Part shown: positions 1-7,907 of the stretch, in pieces
Layout: each line of letters begins with the position of its first letter
Position numbering within the stretch: the stretch's first letter is position 1
Position numbers and translations under genes: made by a program
Notes under the pieces: generated by a model
Told to the model about the DNA's origin: nothing
What the model saw: the letters and a program-made list of their open reading frames with translations, nothing else
The model's database searches: none
NCBI GenBank assembly: GCA_038253885.1
Contig: JBBSGP010000044.1
Location: 1-19,823, forward strand
DNA length: 19,823 bases
Source of the DNA: JALZAQ01 sp038253885
GTDB lineage: Bacteria > Gemmatimonadota > Gemmatimonadetes > Gemmatimonadales > Gemmatimonadaceae
Direction of reading: 5' to 3'

Positions 1-228
1 CGCTCTCGGGCGTGATCGGCGTATATCAGAGCGATTCATCGTCGAAGCCGCCTCGGGGCCACGCCACTCTGCGCTTATGCTCAAACCCAACTCCCCCACT
101 CGCGAAAATCATCTCGCTTGACAACCGCCCCTTCATATCAGATGTAACTAGTCAGGAGGTTGTTCACAGGTCGTAGCGGAGGCAAGCTGGGGTTGTCGAG
201 ACACGCAACCGGCAACCGCCGAGGACCC
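1..228. other. Left-edge region without a recognisable gene
   Basis: I see no supported gene here. Two + strand frames are open from the window edge, one to a TGA at 119-121 and one to a TAG at 174-176. Either could be the tail of a gene that starts outside the window, but neither translation resembles a family I know. A TTGACA hexamer lies at 118-123, and GATGTA (141-146, 17-bp spacer) is a poor -10 match. AGGAGG at 154-159 is followed by no convincing start codon. TGTTCACAGG from about 162 could be the terminal inverted repeat of the insertion sequence remnant that follows, but no matching right-hand repeat is visible. Confidence 0.3.
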
Positions 229-468
229 GTGAACACTCATAAGAATGCACGTCTGAGCTATGCCAGGCGAGTCGAGCTCGTGCAGCGCGCGGGGATGCAC
301 CAAGGCCATGGCGCTCGAGCGCCTGCCGGCATCGCTGATCGTGCTCGGCGGAAGTCGATCGGGTTAGAGAGCTGGGGCAGGCATTCAGCCGCTCCGGCGT
401 GCGTGATCGTCGTCGAGGCGGCGGAGCGCATCCTCCCACGGAGATTCCCGGCGTCTCGGACGCCGTAG
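229..468 (+). pseudogene. IS481-family transposase remnant (N-terminal fragment)
   Basis: The frame starts at a GTG at 229 behind GAGGA (221-225). Its first twenty residues read VNTHKNARLSYARRVELVQR, close to the start of IS481-family transposases, which typically begin M-N-x-H-K-N-A-R-L-T and continue with an Arg-rich helix leading into a helix-turn-helix. After about residue 20 the family resemblance stops. I see no helix-turn-helix and no DDE catalytic core, and the frame ends at 468, far short of the roughly 320 residues of a full transposase. The other two frames contain stops and do not clearly restore it. It is best read as a decayed IS fragment left beside the dehydratase gene. The identification rests on the N-terminus alone. 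Confidence 0.5.
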
Positions 469-501
469 CCCAGGCGCTCGGCGCCGAAGGATGGAGATCC
501 C

Positions 502-1461
502 CTACGAGATCACCTGCTGGAGTCGCTCCAAGTCCACATTACCGCCACTGAGAATGGCGACCACCCGGTCGGTTGGGCGCACGGCAAGGCGCCCCGACAG
601 GAGCGCCGCCGTGGCGGCGGCCCCCGCGCCTTCGGCGAGGAGCTTCGCGCGCTCGAGCAGGAAACGCATCGCACCCGCGATCTCCTCGTCGCTGACGAGC
701 ACGACGTCGTCCACATAGCGCCTGACGATCGGGAAGGTGATGTTGCCCGCCATCGGCGCGCCGAGCCCGTCGGCGAGCGTGCTCACCGAGTCGAGCCGTA
801 CAGCTCGCCCCGCATCGAGGCTGCGACGCATCGCCGCGGCCCCTTCCGGCTCGACGCCGAATACTCGTGTGGACGGATGCATCTCCTTCATCGCGATGGC
901 GATTCCGGAGATCAACCCGCCGCCGCCGACCGGCACGACGACGACGTCCGGAGGATCCGTCTGCTCCAGCAGCTCGAGCGCCACGGTTCCCGCGCCGGCG
1001 ATCACCTGCTCGTCGTCGAAGGGGTGCACGAAGACGAGTCCGCGCTCGGAGGCCAGCTCGCTCGCCTTGGTGAAAGCCTCCATGTTGGTGCCATGCTGGA
1101 TCACCTCGGCGCCATAACCGCGGCTCGCTTCCACCTTCGAGCGCGACGCGGCGGCCGGCATCACGACCGTGCATCGGATCCCGGCCGCCCGAGCTCCCCA
1201 GGCAAGTGCCTGAGCATGATTCCCCGCGGAAACCGTCACCACGCCTGCCGTCCGCGCTGCGGGGGGGGGGTCGAGCTGGCTCAGCTTGTTCAACACGCCG
1301 CGCACCTTGAACGAGCCCGTCTTCTGGAAGCTCTCGCACTTGAGCTCCAGCCGCGCGACGCTGGCGCGTTCCGCGAGCGTCGATGCGCCGAGCACCGGCG
1401 TCCGGTGCACGCGCCCCTCGATGCGCGAGCGAGCTTCGCGGATGTCGGTCAGTGTGGGCAT
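502..1461 (-). CDS. Threonine/serine ammonia-lyase (PLP-dependent, catabolic type)
   Basis: A 319-residue fold-type II PLP enzyme of the threonine dehydratase/serine racemase family. It should deaminate L-threonine to 2-oxobutanoate, and probably L-serine to pyruvate, in the cytoplasm. The Schiff-base lysine is K52 in KTGSFKVRG. The phosphate-binding glycine loop is PVGGGGLISG at about 177-186, and SGGN at about 305-308 contacts the pyridine ring. The protein ends right after the catalytic domain, so the C-terminal ACT-like regulatory region of biosynthetic IlvA is absent; this is the length of TdcB-type or racemase-type enzymes, and sequence alone does not separate those activities. The gene diverges from the symporter after a 62-bp gap, so a shared role in hydroxy-amino-acid use is possible. 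A C10 tract in the coding strand (1261-1270) encodes a Pro-Pro-Pro loop without breaking the frame. Confidence 0.9.
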   Translation of the reverse strand: MPTLTDIREARSRIEGRVHRTPVLGASTLAERASVARLELKCESFQKTGSFKVRGVLNKLSQLDPPPAARTAGVVTVSAGNHAQALAWGARAAGIRCTVVMPAAASRSKVEASRGYGAEVIQHGTNMEAFTKASELASERGLVFVHPFDDEQVIAGAGTVALELLEQTDPPDVVVVPVGGGGLISGIAIAMKEMHPSTRVFGVEPEGAAAMRRSLDAGRAVRLDSVSTLADGLGAPMAGNITFPIVRRYVDDVVLVSDEEIAGAMRFLLERAKLLAEGAGAAATAALLSGRLAVRPTDRVVAILSGGNVDLERLQQVIS

Positions 1462-1523
1462 TCAGCCACGCTATTCCTCGCACGGACGTCGCGCAACTCG
1501 GCGACCGTCGCGCGCGTGCCGTG

Positions 1524-2813
1524 ATGCGTGCCGGGAGCCGGTGGTTTTCTCCGACCGCGCAGGTAGGCGCTGCGCTCGCGCTCGGGCTCGCGCTCGGCAT
1601 CGCGGTGTCCCACACCCGGAGCCCGGCGGCCGTCACCACGATCGATGCCCTGGCGACGCTCGGCGTGCTGTGGGTGAACGCGATCCGCATGACCGTCGTG
1701 CCCCTCGTCGTTGCCTTGCTGATCGTCGGTGTGACGAGGAGCGAGACGTCGGTCGTCGGCCGGATCGGGTTGCGGGCGGGGCTGCTATTCCTGGCCCTGC
1801 TCGCCGCGTCGGCCGCCTACGCGATCGTCGTCGTGCCGCCGGTGATGCGGGGTCTCTCGTTGGATCCCAGCGCGACCGCCGCCCTTCGCGCGAGCGTCGC
1901 GGCGCAAACCAGTCAGACAGCCGCCCAGCTCCGGGAGCTGCCCGGGTTCGTTGCCTGGGTCACCGGTCTCGTGCCAGTCAATCCGATTCGCGCGGCGGCG
2001 GATGGCGCGTTGCTCCCGCTGGTGATCTTCACGCTGCTGTTCGCGGTCGCGATCGCACACGTCGACGCGCCGCGGCGCCAGCCGCTGCTCCGCTTCTTCG
2101 AGGGGTTGGCGGACGCGATGCTGGTGCTCATCCGATGGATCGTCGCGCTTGCACCGATCGGCGTTTTCGCGCTCGTCGTTCCTGTGGCCGCGCGGCTCGG
2201 CGCGGCGATGGCTGGGGCACTCGGCTATTACGCCGTCGCGCTGGCGCTCGTCTCCCTCGGCTTCATGGTGCTCCTCTACCCGATCACCGCCGTCGCTGCC
2301 CGGCTGCCTCTCGGGCGGTTGGCGCGCGCGGCACTCCCCGCTCAGGCGGTGGCGGCGGCGACCAGCTCCTCACTCGCTTCGTTGCCGGCGCTGATCGAAG
2401 GGGCGACGCGCGTTCTCGCCGTCCCGCCAGCAGTAAGCGGCTTCGTCCTGCCCCTCGCCGTGTCGAGCTTCAAGATCTCCTCGCCGATCTTCAAGCTGAC
2501 CGGCGCTCTCTTTCTGGCGCGGCTGTACGGCGTGGAGCTCGGATTCCTGCAGATCCTCTCGATCACTGCCATCGGGACCCTGCTGAGCTTCAGCACTCCC
2601 GGCGTGCCGCACGGCTGGCTGTTCGTGTTGGCGCCAGCGCTGGCCGTGGTCGGCGTTCCGCCGGAAGGCGTGGGACTCCTGATCGCGGTGGACAGTCTCC
2701 CCGACATCGCCGGAACGGTCGTCAACGTGACCGGCGACATGGCGGTCGCGGCGATTATCGGACGATCGGGACGGACAGCCGAGGCGGAGCCGCCGATCCG
2801 CGTCGATCAATGA
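1524..2813 (+). CDS. SLC1-type dicarboxylate/amino acid:cation symporter, divergent
   Basis: An inner-membrane carrier of 429 residues with the order of the GltP/DctA (SLC1) family. It has N-terminal scaffold helices including NAIRMTVVPLVVALL, a TM7-like NPIRAAADGALLPLVIF, a Ser-rich HP1 hairpin (AATSSSLASLPALIEGA), an HP2-like loop (SFSTPGVPHG) and a TM8 ending NVTGD. Two signatures are altered. The NMDGT motif, part of the sodium and substrate site, reads FKISS. The TM8 motif D-x-x-R-T reads DIAGT, so the arginine that binds the side-chain carboxylate in glutamate/aspartate carriers is glycine. A neutral or non-amino-acid substrate and changed ion coupling are therefore likely. The ATG at 1524 (GTG at 1521 is equivalent) fits the first hydrophobic helix; an upstream extension to 1383 would overlap the dehydratase gene and is Arg-rich. 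There is no clear Shine-Dalgarno. The stop overlaps the dnaE2 stop by 7 bp, convergently. Confidence 0.85.
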   Translation: MRAGSRWFSPTAQVGAALALGLALGIAVSHTRSPAAVTTIDALATLGVLWVNAIRMTVVPLVVALLIVGVTRSETSVVGRIGLRAGLLFLALLAASAAYAIVVVPPVMRGLSLDPSATAALRASVAAQTSQTAAQLRELPGFVAWVTGLVPVNPIRAAADGALLPLVIFTLLFAVAIAHVDAPRRQPLLRFFEGLADAMLVLIRWIVALAPIGVFALVVPVAARLGAAMAGALGYYAVALALVSLGFMVLLYPITAVAARLPLGRLARAALPAQAVAAATSSSLASLPALIEGATRVLAVPPAVSGFVLPLAVSSFKISSPIFKLTGALFLARLYGVELGFLQILSITAIGTLLSFSTPGVPHGWLFVLAPALAVVGVPPEGVGLLIAVDSLPDIAGTVVNVTGDMAVAAIIGRSGRTAEAEPPIRVDQ

Positions 2814-5800
2814 AAGTCATGTCCCGGCAGCCGCTCGAGCCCCATGTCGACCGACAGGGGACGGAATGACTCGCCCCGCAGATTCACCACCGTCTGCTCC
2901 ACCTGCAGCGTCCCCCGCACGAGGAGCAGCGGCGTGGTCGAGATCATGAGCGCCTGGCGCTCGAAGCGCTTCGGCGTGACGACCACGTTCACCATCCCCG
3001 TCTCGTCCTCCAGTGTCAGGAAGACGAATCCCTTGGCGGTCCCTGGCCGCTGCCGGCAGATCACTAGGCCGGCCACGGCGACATTGCGCTCGCCGTCGGG
3101 CAGCTCGTGCACCTGGCTCGCCGTTCTCACCCCGTTGGGCGCGAGCAGCGCGCGGAGATGTCCCATGGGATGGCCGTTGAGCGAGATGCCGGTCATCCGG
3201 TAATCGGCCGAGGTGATCTCGATCGGTGTCATCGCCGGGACGGCCGCCGGCACATCGAGGCGCGGCACGCTCGGCGCGAGGGGGCCGGCATCTCCACGCA
3301 GCGTCTCGAGCATTCGCCAGATGGCGGCGCGGCGGCGGCGTGCGCTCGGCTCGTCGGGCACGACGGCATCGAACGCCCCCGACTCCGCCAGGAAGCGGAG
3401 CGCGCGCCGATCGAGCCCCGACCGCGCCACGACGTCGCCGATCGAGCGGAACTGTCCCTCCTCGGCGAGCGTCCGCTCGAGCTGCTCCTTCGCCTTCGCC
3501 CCGAGGCCGCGGACCAGGCGAAGGCCGAGCCGCACCGCCGGCGCGCTCCTGCCCTCGCGTGGCTCGAGCGTCGAGTCGAACGCCGAGCGCGTGACGTCCA
3601 CCGGCCGCACCTCCACGCCGTGACGGCGCGCGTCCTCGATCAGCGTGCCCGGCGCGTAGAAGCCCATCGGCTGCGCGTTGAGGATCGCGGCCGTGAACTC
3701 CGGAGCGTAGTAGTGCTTGAGGTACGCGCTCGCGTAGACGAGCAGCGCGAACGACGCCGCGTGCGATTCGGGGAAGCCGTAGTCGGCGAACGCGTTGATC
3801 TGGTTGTAGATCTTCCGCGCCGTCTCCTCGGGAATGCCATTCCGCGCCATCCCGAGAACGAGCTTCTCGCAGATCTCGGCCATCCGCTCGCGGCTCCGCT
3901 TGTGACCCATCGCGCGGCGCAGGTTGTCCGCCTCGCCCGGCGTGAAGCCCGCGGCCGCGATCGCCACCTGCATTCCCTGCTCCTGAAAGAGGGGCACACC
4001 GAGGGTGCGGGCGAGGATCGGCTCGAGCGACGGATGCGGGTACGTCACCGGCTCCTCTCCCGCCTTCCGGCGCAGATAGGGATGCACCATGTCGCCCTGG
4101 ATCGGCCCGGGACGGATGAGCGCGACCTCGACCACCAGATCGTAGAAGCAGCGCGGCTTGAGGCGCGGCAGCGTGTTCATCTGCGCCCGGCTCTCCACCT
4201 GAAAGATGCCGATCGTATCGGCGGCGCAGAGATCGTCGTAGACGGACTGGTCGGTCATCTCGAGCCGGGCGAGGTCGATCGTCTCGTTGCGGGTCGCGCG
4301 GATGTACTTGAGGCAGTCCTGGATGAGCGTGAGCATGCCGAGGCCGAGCAGGTCGATCTTCACGAGACCCATCGCCTCGACGTCGTCCTTGTCCCACTGC
4401 ACGACGGTGCGGTCGGCCATGCTCGCCGGCTCGATGGGAACGACGGTGGCGAGGGGCTCTCGTGTGAGGACGAAGCCGCCGACGTGGATCGAACGATGCC
4501 GCGGGATCTGGTGCAGCCCGCGCACGATCCTCGGCAGCGCGCGCACGCGGCTGTCGTTCGGGTCGAGACCGGCGTGGGCGAGGAGAGTTTTCGGATCGGT
4601 GGTCGAGCGGAGAGCCGATACCGGATTGCGGCGCACGCGTCGCGCGTCGGCCTTCTCGGCGTCGCTGCGGTTCTTCGCTTCGGTGCCACCCACCATCGCC
4701 GAGCCGATGGCGTCGGCCTGCTGCGCGTCGTTCACTGGTCCACTCATCGCATCGGCGGTAGCCCGGGCCGAGAAACGATCGCTCAGAGTGGCGAGGGCAT
4801 TGGCCTGCTCCACCGAGAAGCCGAGCACGCGGGCGGCGTCGCGCACGGCGGACCGGCCGCGGTAGGTGATCTGCTCGCAGACCATCGCCGCATGCTCGCG
4901 CCCGTAGCGCCGGTAGACGTACTGCAGAACCTTCTCCCGGTCGCGGTGCGAGAAATCGAGGTCGATGTCGGGAGCCTCCTGCCGCTCCGCGCTCAGGAAC
5001 CGCTCGAAGAGGAGCTCCATCTTCACCGGATCGATCGCGGTGATGGCGAGGCAGAAGCAGACGGCGGAGTTCGCCGCCGAGCCGCGCCCCTGGCAGAGCA
5101 CCCCCTCGCGCCGCGCGAAGCGCACGATGTCCCACACGATGAGGAAGTAGCCGGCGAGGCCAAGCGTGCGGATGATGCCGAGCTCGTGCGCGAGCTGTCG
5201 CTCCTGCGCCGGCGTGCGTGACGCGCCCCCCCCCCACCGCTCGTGCGCACCCTGCTCGACGAGTTGCTCGAGGTATTCGTCGGCGGTCACGCCGGGCGGG
5301 AGGGGGAAAGCGGGAAGCGTCGGCTTCAGCTCGCGCATGCGGAAGGCGCAGCGCTCGGCGATGGAGAGCGTGGCGTGAATCCCCTCGGGTTGAGACTGCC
5401 AGCGGCGGCGCATCTGATCGGGGGATTTGAGGTACCACTCGCCGTTCGGCCGGAGGCGGGTTCCCATGGCGTCGAGTGACCGCTGGTGGCGCAGACCGCA
5501 GAGAACGTCGTGCACGATCCGGCCATCGGCGCTGGCGTAATGCACGTCGTTGGTGACGACCCACGGGATGCCGAGCGAGGCGGCAATCCGGATGAGCGGC
5601 TCGACGATCTCGCGCTCCTCGGGGAGATGATGGTCCCAGCACTCGATGGCGATGCGCCGCTCGAAGATGTCCATGAGCGTGGCAGCCGCCTCGCAGGCGC
5701 GGTCCGGCGCGCCGCGCGACACGAGCCGCGGTACCCAGCCGCGCGGGCAGCCGGTGAGGGCGAACAGTCCGCGGGCATGCTGGGCGAGGAGATCGAGTGT

Positions 5801-6166
5801 CACGAAGGGCGACCCGCGCGGATGATCCATCCGCGCGCGCGTGATGAGCGTCGAGAGATTGCCGTATCCCTCGCGCGTTTCGGCGAGCAGCACCAGATGC
5901 GTGCGCAGCGGCCGCATCCGGCCAGGCTCGGGGATGCCGACGGTGATCTCCGAGCCCACGATCGCCTCGAGCCCGTTGTTGTGCGCCGCCTGCGCGAAGC
6001 TCACGATCCCGCCGAGCTCGTCGTGATCCGTGAGCGCGAGCGCCTCGTAGCCGAGCGACAGCGCCCGCTCCACCAGCGCCTCGGGATGCGACGCCCCGTC
6101 GAGGAGAGAGAAGGCGGAGTGGAGGTGGAGCTCGATGTAGGACGGGAGGCCCGTTCTCTCAGTCAT
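2807..6166 (-). CDS. dnaE2: Error-prone DNA polymerase III alpha subunit DnaE2 (ImuC)
   Basis: A C-family polymerase of 1119 residues that extends across lesions during SOS mutagenesis with ImuA and ImuB. It has an N-terminal PHP domain (ELHLHSAFSLLDGASHPE from about 12) and the palm motif with GRGSAANS at about 360-367. The catalytic aspartates fit D402 and D404 (PDIDLDF) and D605 (VKIDLLGLG). A finger/clamp region follows, then a C-terminal OB fold at about 1027-1093 (VAVAGLVICRQRPGTAKGF). Length and the lack of a long C-terminal tau-binding tail favour DnaE2 over DnaE1. A hydrophilic stretch at about 472-525, rich in Asp, Ala, Arg and Ser, interrupts the palm region and may be lineage-specific. 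The start overlaps the imuB stop by 8 nt (ATGACTGA), so translation is probably coupled. A G10 coding-strand tract (5226-5235) encodes Gly-Gly-Gly in frame. Confidence 0.95.
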   Translation of the reverse strand: MTERTGLPSYIELHLHSAFSLLDGASHPEALVERALSLGYEALALTDHDELGGIVSFAQAAHNNGLEAIVGSEITVGIPEPGRMRPLRTHLVLLAETREGYGNLSTLITRARMDHPRGSPFVTLDLLAQHARGLFALTGCPRGWVPRLVSRGAPDRACEAAATLMDIFERRIAIECWDHHLPEEREIVEPLIRIAASLGIPWVVTNDVHYASADGRIVHDVLCGLRHQRSLDAMGTRLRPNGEWYLKSPDQMRRRWQSQPEGIHATLSIAERCAFRMRELKPTLPAFPLPPGVTADEYLEQLVEQGAHERWGGGASRTPAQERQLAHELGIIRTLGLAGYFLIVWDIVRFARREGVLCQGRGSAANSAVCFCLAITAIDPVKMELLFERFLSAERQEAPDIDLDFSHRDREKVLQYVYRRYGREHAAMVCEQITYRGRSAVRDAARVLGFSVEQANALATLSDRFSARATADAMSGPVNDAQQADAIGSAMVGGTEAKNRSDAEKADARRVRRNPVSALRSTTDPKTLLAHAGLDPNDSRVRALPRIVRGLHQIPRHRSIHVGGFVLTREPLATVVPIEPASMADRTVVQWDKDDVEAMGLVKIDLLGLGMLTLIQDCLKYIRATRNETIDLARLEMTDQSVYDDLCAADTIGIFQVESRAQMNTLPRLKPRCFYDLVVEVALIRPGPIQGDMVHPYLRRKAGEEPVTYPHPSLEPILARTLGVPLFQEQGMQVAIAAAGFTPGEADNLRRAMGHKRSRERMAEICEKLVLGMARNGIPEETARKIYNQINAFADYGFPESHAASFALLVYASAYLKHYYAPEFTAAILNAQPMGFYAPGTLIEDARRHGVEVRPVDVTRSAFDSTLEPREGRSAPAVRLGLRLVRGLGAKAKEQLERTLAEEGQFRSIGDVVARSGLDRRALRFLAESGAFDAVVPDEPSARRRRAAIWRMLETLRGDAGPLAPSVPRLDVPAAVPAMTPIEITSADYRMTGISLNGHPMGHLRALLAPNGVRTASQVHELPDGERNVAVAGLVICRQRPGTAKGFVFLTLEDETGMVNVVVTPKRFERQALMISTTPLLLVRGTLQVEQTVVNLRGESFRPLSVDMGLERLPGHDFH

Positions 6167-7907
6167 ACCAACCCTGCAGCCGCCATTCTCCGGCTTCGGA
6201 AAAGATCACGAGCTCGCCGCTGGTGTCGGATTCACAACGCCAGTAATCGCGACCGTACTCGTCCTTCCACCATTCGCCGGAGAGTCGCTCGGGGCCGGAG
6301 GCACGGGTGATGCCGAGGCGGCGGCCGCGCCACCAGATGGCGCAGGGGAGCCCGGCATCGCGCTCGATCTCCACCGGCTCGGGCTGCTCGAGAAGACGGA
6401 GGGCGGTGGCATCGCCGGCGAGACTCGCTGGAGAAGAAGAAGGATCGTCGAGCTCGGCGTGGCGGAGGAGGAGATCGGCGGGAACGCGCTTGTCCATCTC
6501 CACTTCTTCGCCCACTCCCACCCAGCCGCCCGCGCGCTCGGGGCGGTGCTCATCGTGCGCGACCGGACGCACGACGGCGTCGGGCCCGAGCTCCGCCCGA
6601 AGGCGCGCGAAGGCGGCGTCGGCGGCGGCCGGATCTCGCCACGCCGATGCCATGAGGTCTCCCTGCTCGCCGGCGGAGGGAGCGGTGGCGACGACGGCGA
6701 TCGTCACGCCGCAGGCGGGGGCATCGAGGCGCCACGTGTCGAGCAGCATCCGGCACTGCTCGAAGAGCGGAACGAGCCGGGCGACGGGCCGGGGAAAGCG
6801 CACCTCGCGCGTGACCGTGTGTGCGGCGGCGCCCGAGGGGAGAGCGCTCCGCGCGCCATCGAGAGTCAGCGTGATGGCGATCGCGGCGGCGGACCGGCCA
6901 TCGGCGACGAGCTCCTCGATGAGCCGCTCGAGCGCCGCGCGCACGAGAAAGAGCACCGGCTCCATGGTGGTGGTGGGCGCGGGGAGCTCCACATCCACGG
7001 AGCGGGGAGCGTCAGGACGCGCGAGCACGGGTCGGCGGCGGTCCTCGCCGCGGGCGAAGCGCCAGGCCGCGAGCCCCACTTCGCCCCACCGGCTCTCGAC
7101 ATCGCCGGCCTCGAGCGCGGCCAGGGCACCGGCGGTACGCAGCCCGAGCGTCTCGAGGATGGCCCGCAGCTCATCGTCCATCGGAATGAGCGCGAGCGGC
7201 GCGGGCGCGAGATAGGCGGCGTCACCTCCCGGGGGAACGAGAAAGGTCGTCGTCGCCCGATGTCCGGCGCCGGCCCACGTGGCAGCGCGCGCGGCCACGC
7301 AGGAGTCGGCGACGGCGATGCGCGGGCGAGGATGCCAGAGCCGGCCGACATCGGCGAGGGCGCGCAGCAGGGCGCGCTCGCCGCCGACGCTCTCGATGCC
7401 AGCGGCCCCGATCCACCAGAGGCCTGGCTCGCCCGCGGCCGGTGTCACCTGCGGACTGGCGGCGAGGAGCGCGGCCGTCGTCTCCGTGATCGCGCGCGCG
7501 ATCACGATCTCATCCCACGCGAGCACATCGAGGTCGGCACAGAGCGCCTTCGCTTCCGCGACCGTCATCCCGACGCGCACGTGTGCGCGCACGGCCCCGG
7601 TGGATAGGGCACGCAGCTTCCGGCCATCGAGCAGCGCGACCGGCCGCTCATCCCATGCCGCAGCCAGCGCGTCCGGCGCGGAGCGCCGAGACGGGGACCC
7701 GCGGCTTCCCGCCGAAGTCGGGCTCGGCGCAACGGCGCTTGCGCGAGAGGACGCGGTCGGCGGGAGGGGAAGAGGGAGGGAGAGGGGCAGGGCGAGCTGC
7801 ATCGGCGACAGCTCGTGCCGGAGCTGTCGCTGGGCGCGATCGCGCCACGCCGCGGCGATCGGGAACCTCGGAATGCGTACACAGGCGACGCGCCACGCTG
7901 ACGGCAT
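6159..7907 (-). CDS. imuB: ImuB, inactive Y-family polymerase-like mutasome hub
   Basis: A 582-residue Y-family polymerase homologue without the catalytic acidic residues. The first strand reads RVACVRIPRFPIA where true Y polymerases have D-x-D. The family's LDGRKLRALS and VGMTVAEAKALCADLDVLAWDE follow at about 93-132. The C-terminal roughly 65 residues resemble the DUF6504 tail of ImuB proteins (GPERLSGEWW, then YWRCE, then WRLQGWYD). ImuB normally bridges ImuA, DnaE2 and the beta clamp. A Pro/Ser-rich insert at about 30-85 separates the first strand and helix from the rest, and it contains QLALPL at 37-42, which fits the hexapeptide clamp-binding consensus QLxLxL. The start at 7907 is needed to include the first strand, so the gene overlaps imuA by 260 nt in another frame. 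It overlaps dnaE2 by 8 nt. Confidence 0.9.
   Translation of the reverse strand: MPSAWRVACVRIPRFPIAAAWRDRAQRQLRHELSPMQLALPLSLPLPLPPTASSRASAVAPSPTSAGSRGSPSRRSAPDALAAAWDERPVALLDGRKLRALSTGAVRAHVRVGMTVAEAKALCADLDVLAWDEIVIARAITETTAALLAASPQVTPAAGEPGLWWIGAAGIESVGGERALLRALADVGRLWHPRPRIAVADSCVAARAATWAGAGHRATTTFLVPPGGDAAYLAPAPLALIPMDDELRAILETLGLRTAGALAALEAGDVESRWGEVGLAAWRFARGEDRRRPVLARPDAPRSVDVELPAPTTTMEPVLFLVRAALERLIEELVADGRSAAAIAITLTLDGARSALPSGAAAHTVTREVRFPRPVARLVPLFEQCRMLLDTWRLDAPACGVTIAVVATAPSAGEQGDLMASAWRDPAAADAAFARLRAELGPDAVVRPVAHDEHRPERAGGWVGVGEEVEMDKRVPADLLLRHAELDDPSSSPASLAGDATALRLLEQPEPVEIERDAGLPCAIWWRGRRLGITRASGPERLSGEWWKDEYGRDYWRCESDTSGELVIFSEAGEWRLQGWYD

Noticed and set aside
118..146. A sigma-70-like promoter (TTGACA, GATGTA)
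   Set aside because: The -10 is poor, and no gene with a valid start follows apart from a transposase fragment.
1286..2869. A 527-codon + strand frame overlapping the symporter
   Set aside because: It is Arg-rich and out of frame with the well-supported SLC1 protein.
3107..5221. A 704-codon + strand frame opposite dnaE2
   Set aside because: It is antisense to a clear DnaE2 reading frame, is rich in Arg, Ala, Glu and His, and has no recognisable motif; long antisense frames are expected at this GC content.
2817..5642. A 941-codon - strand frame overlapping dnaE2
   Set aside because: Its translation is Arg/Ala/Pro-rich out-of-frame DnaE2 sequence with no domain.
6459..7607. A 382-codon + strand frame opposite imuB
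   Set aside because: It is a composition-driven shadow of imuB with no start signal or motif.
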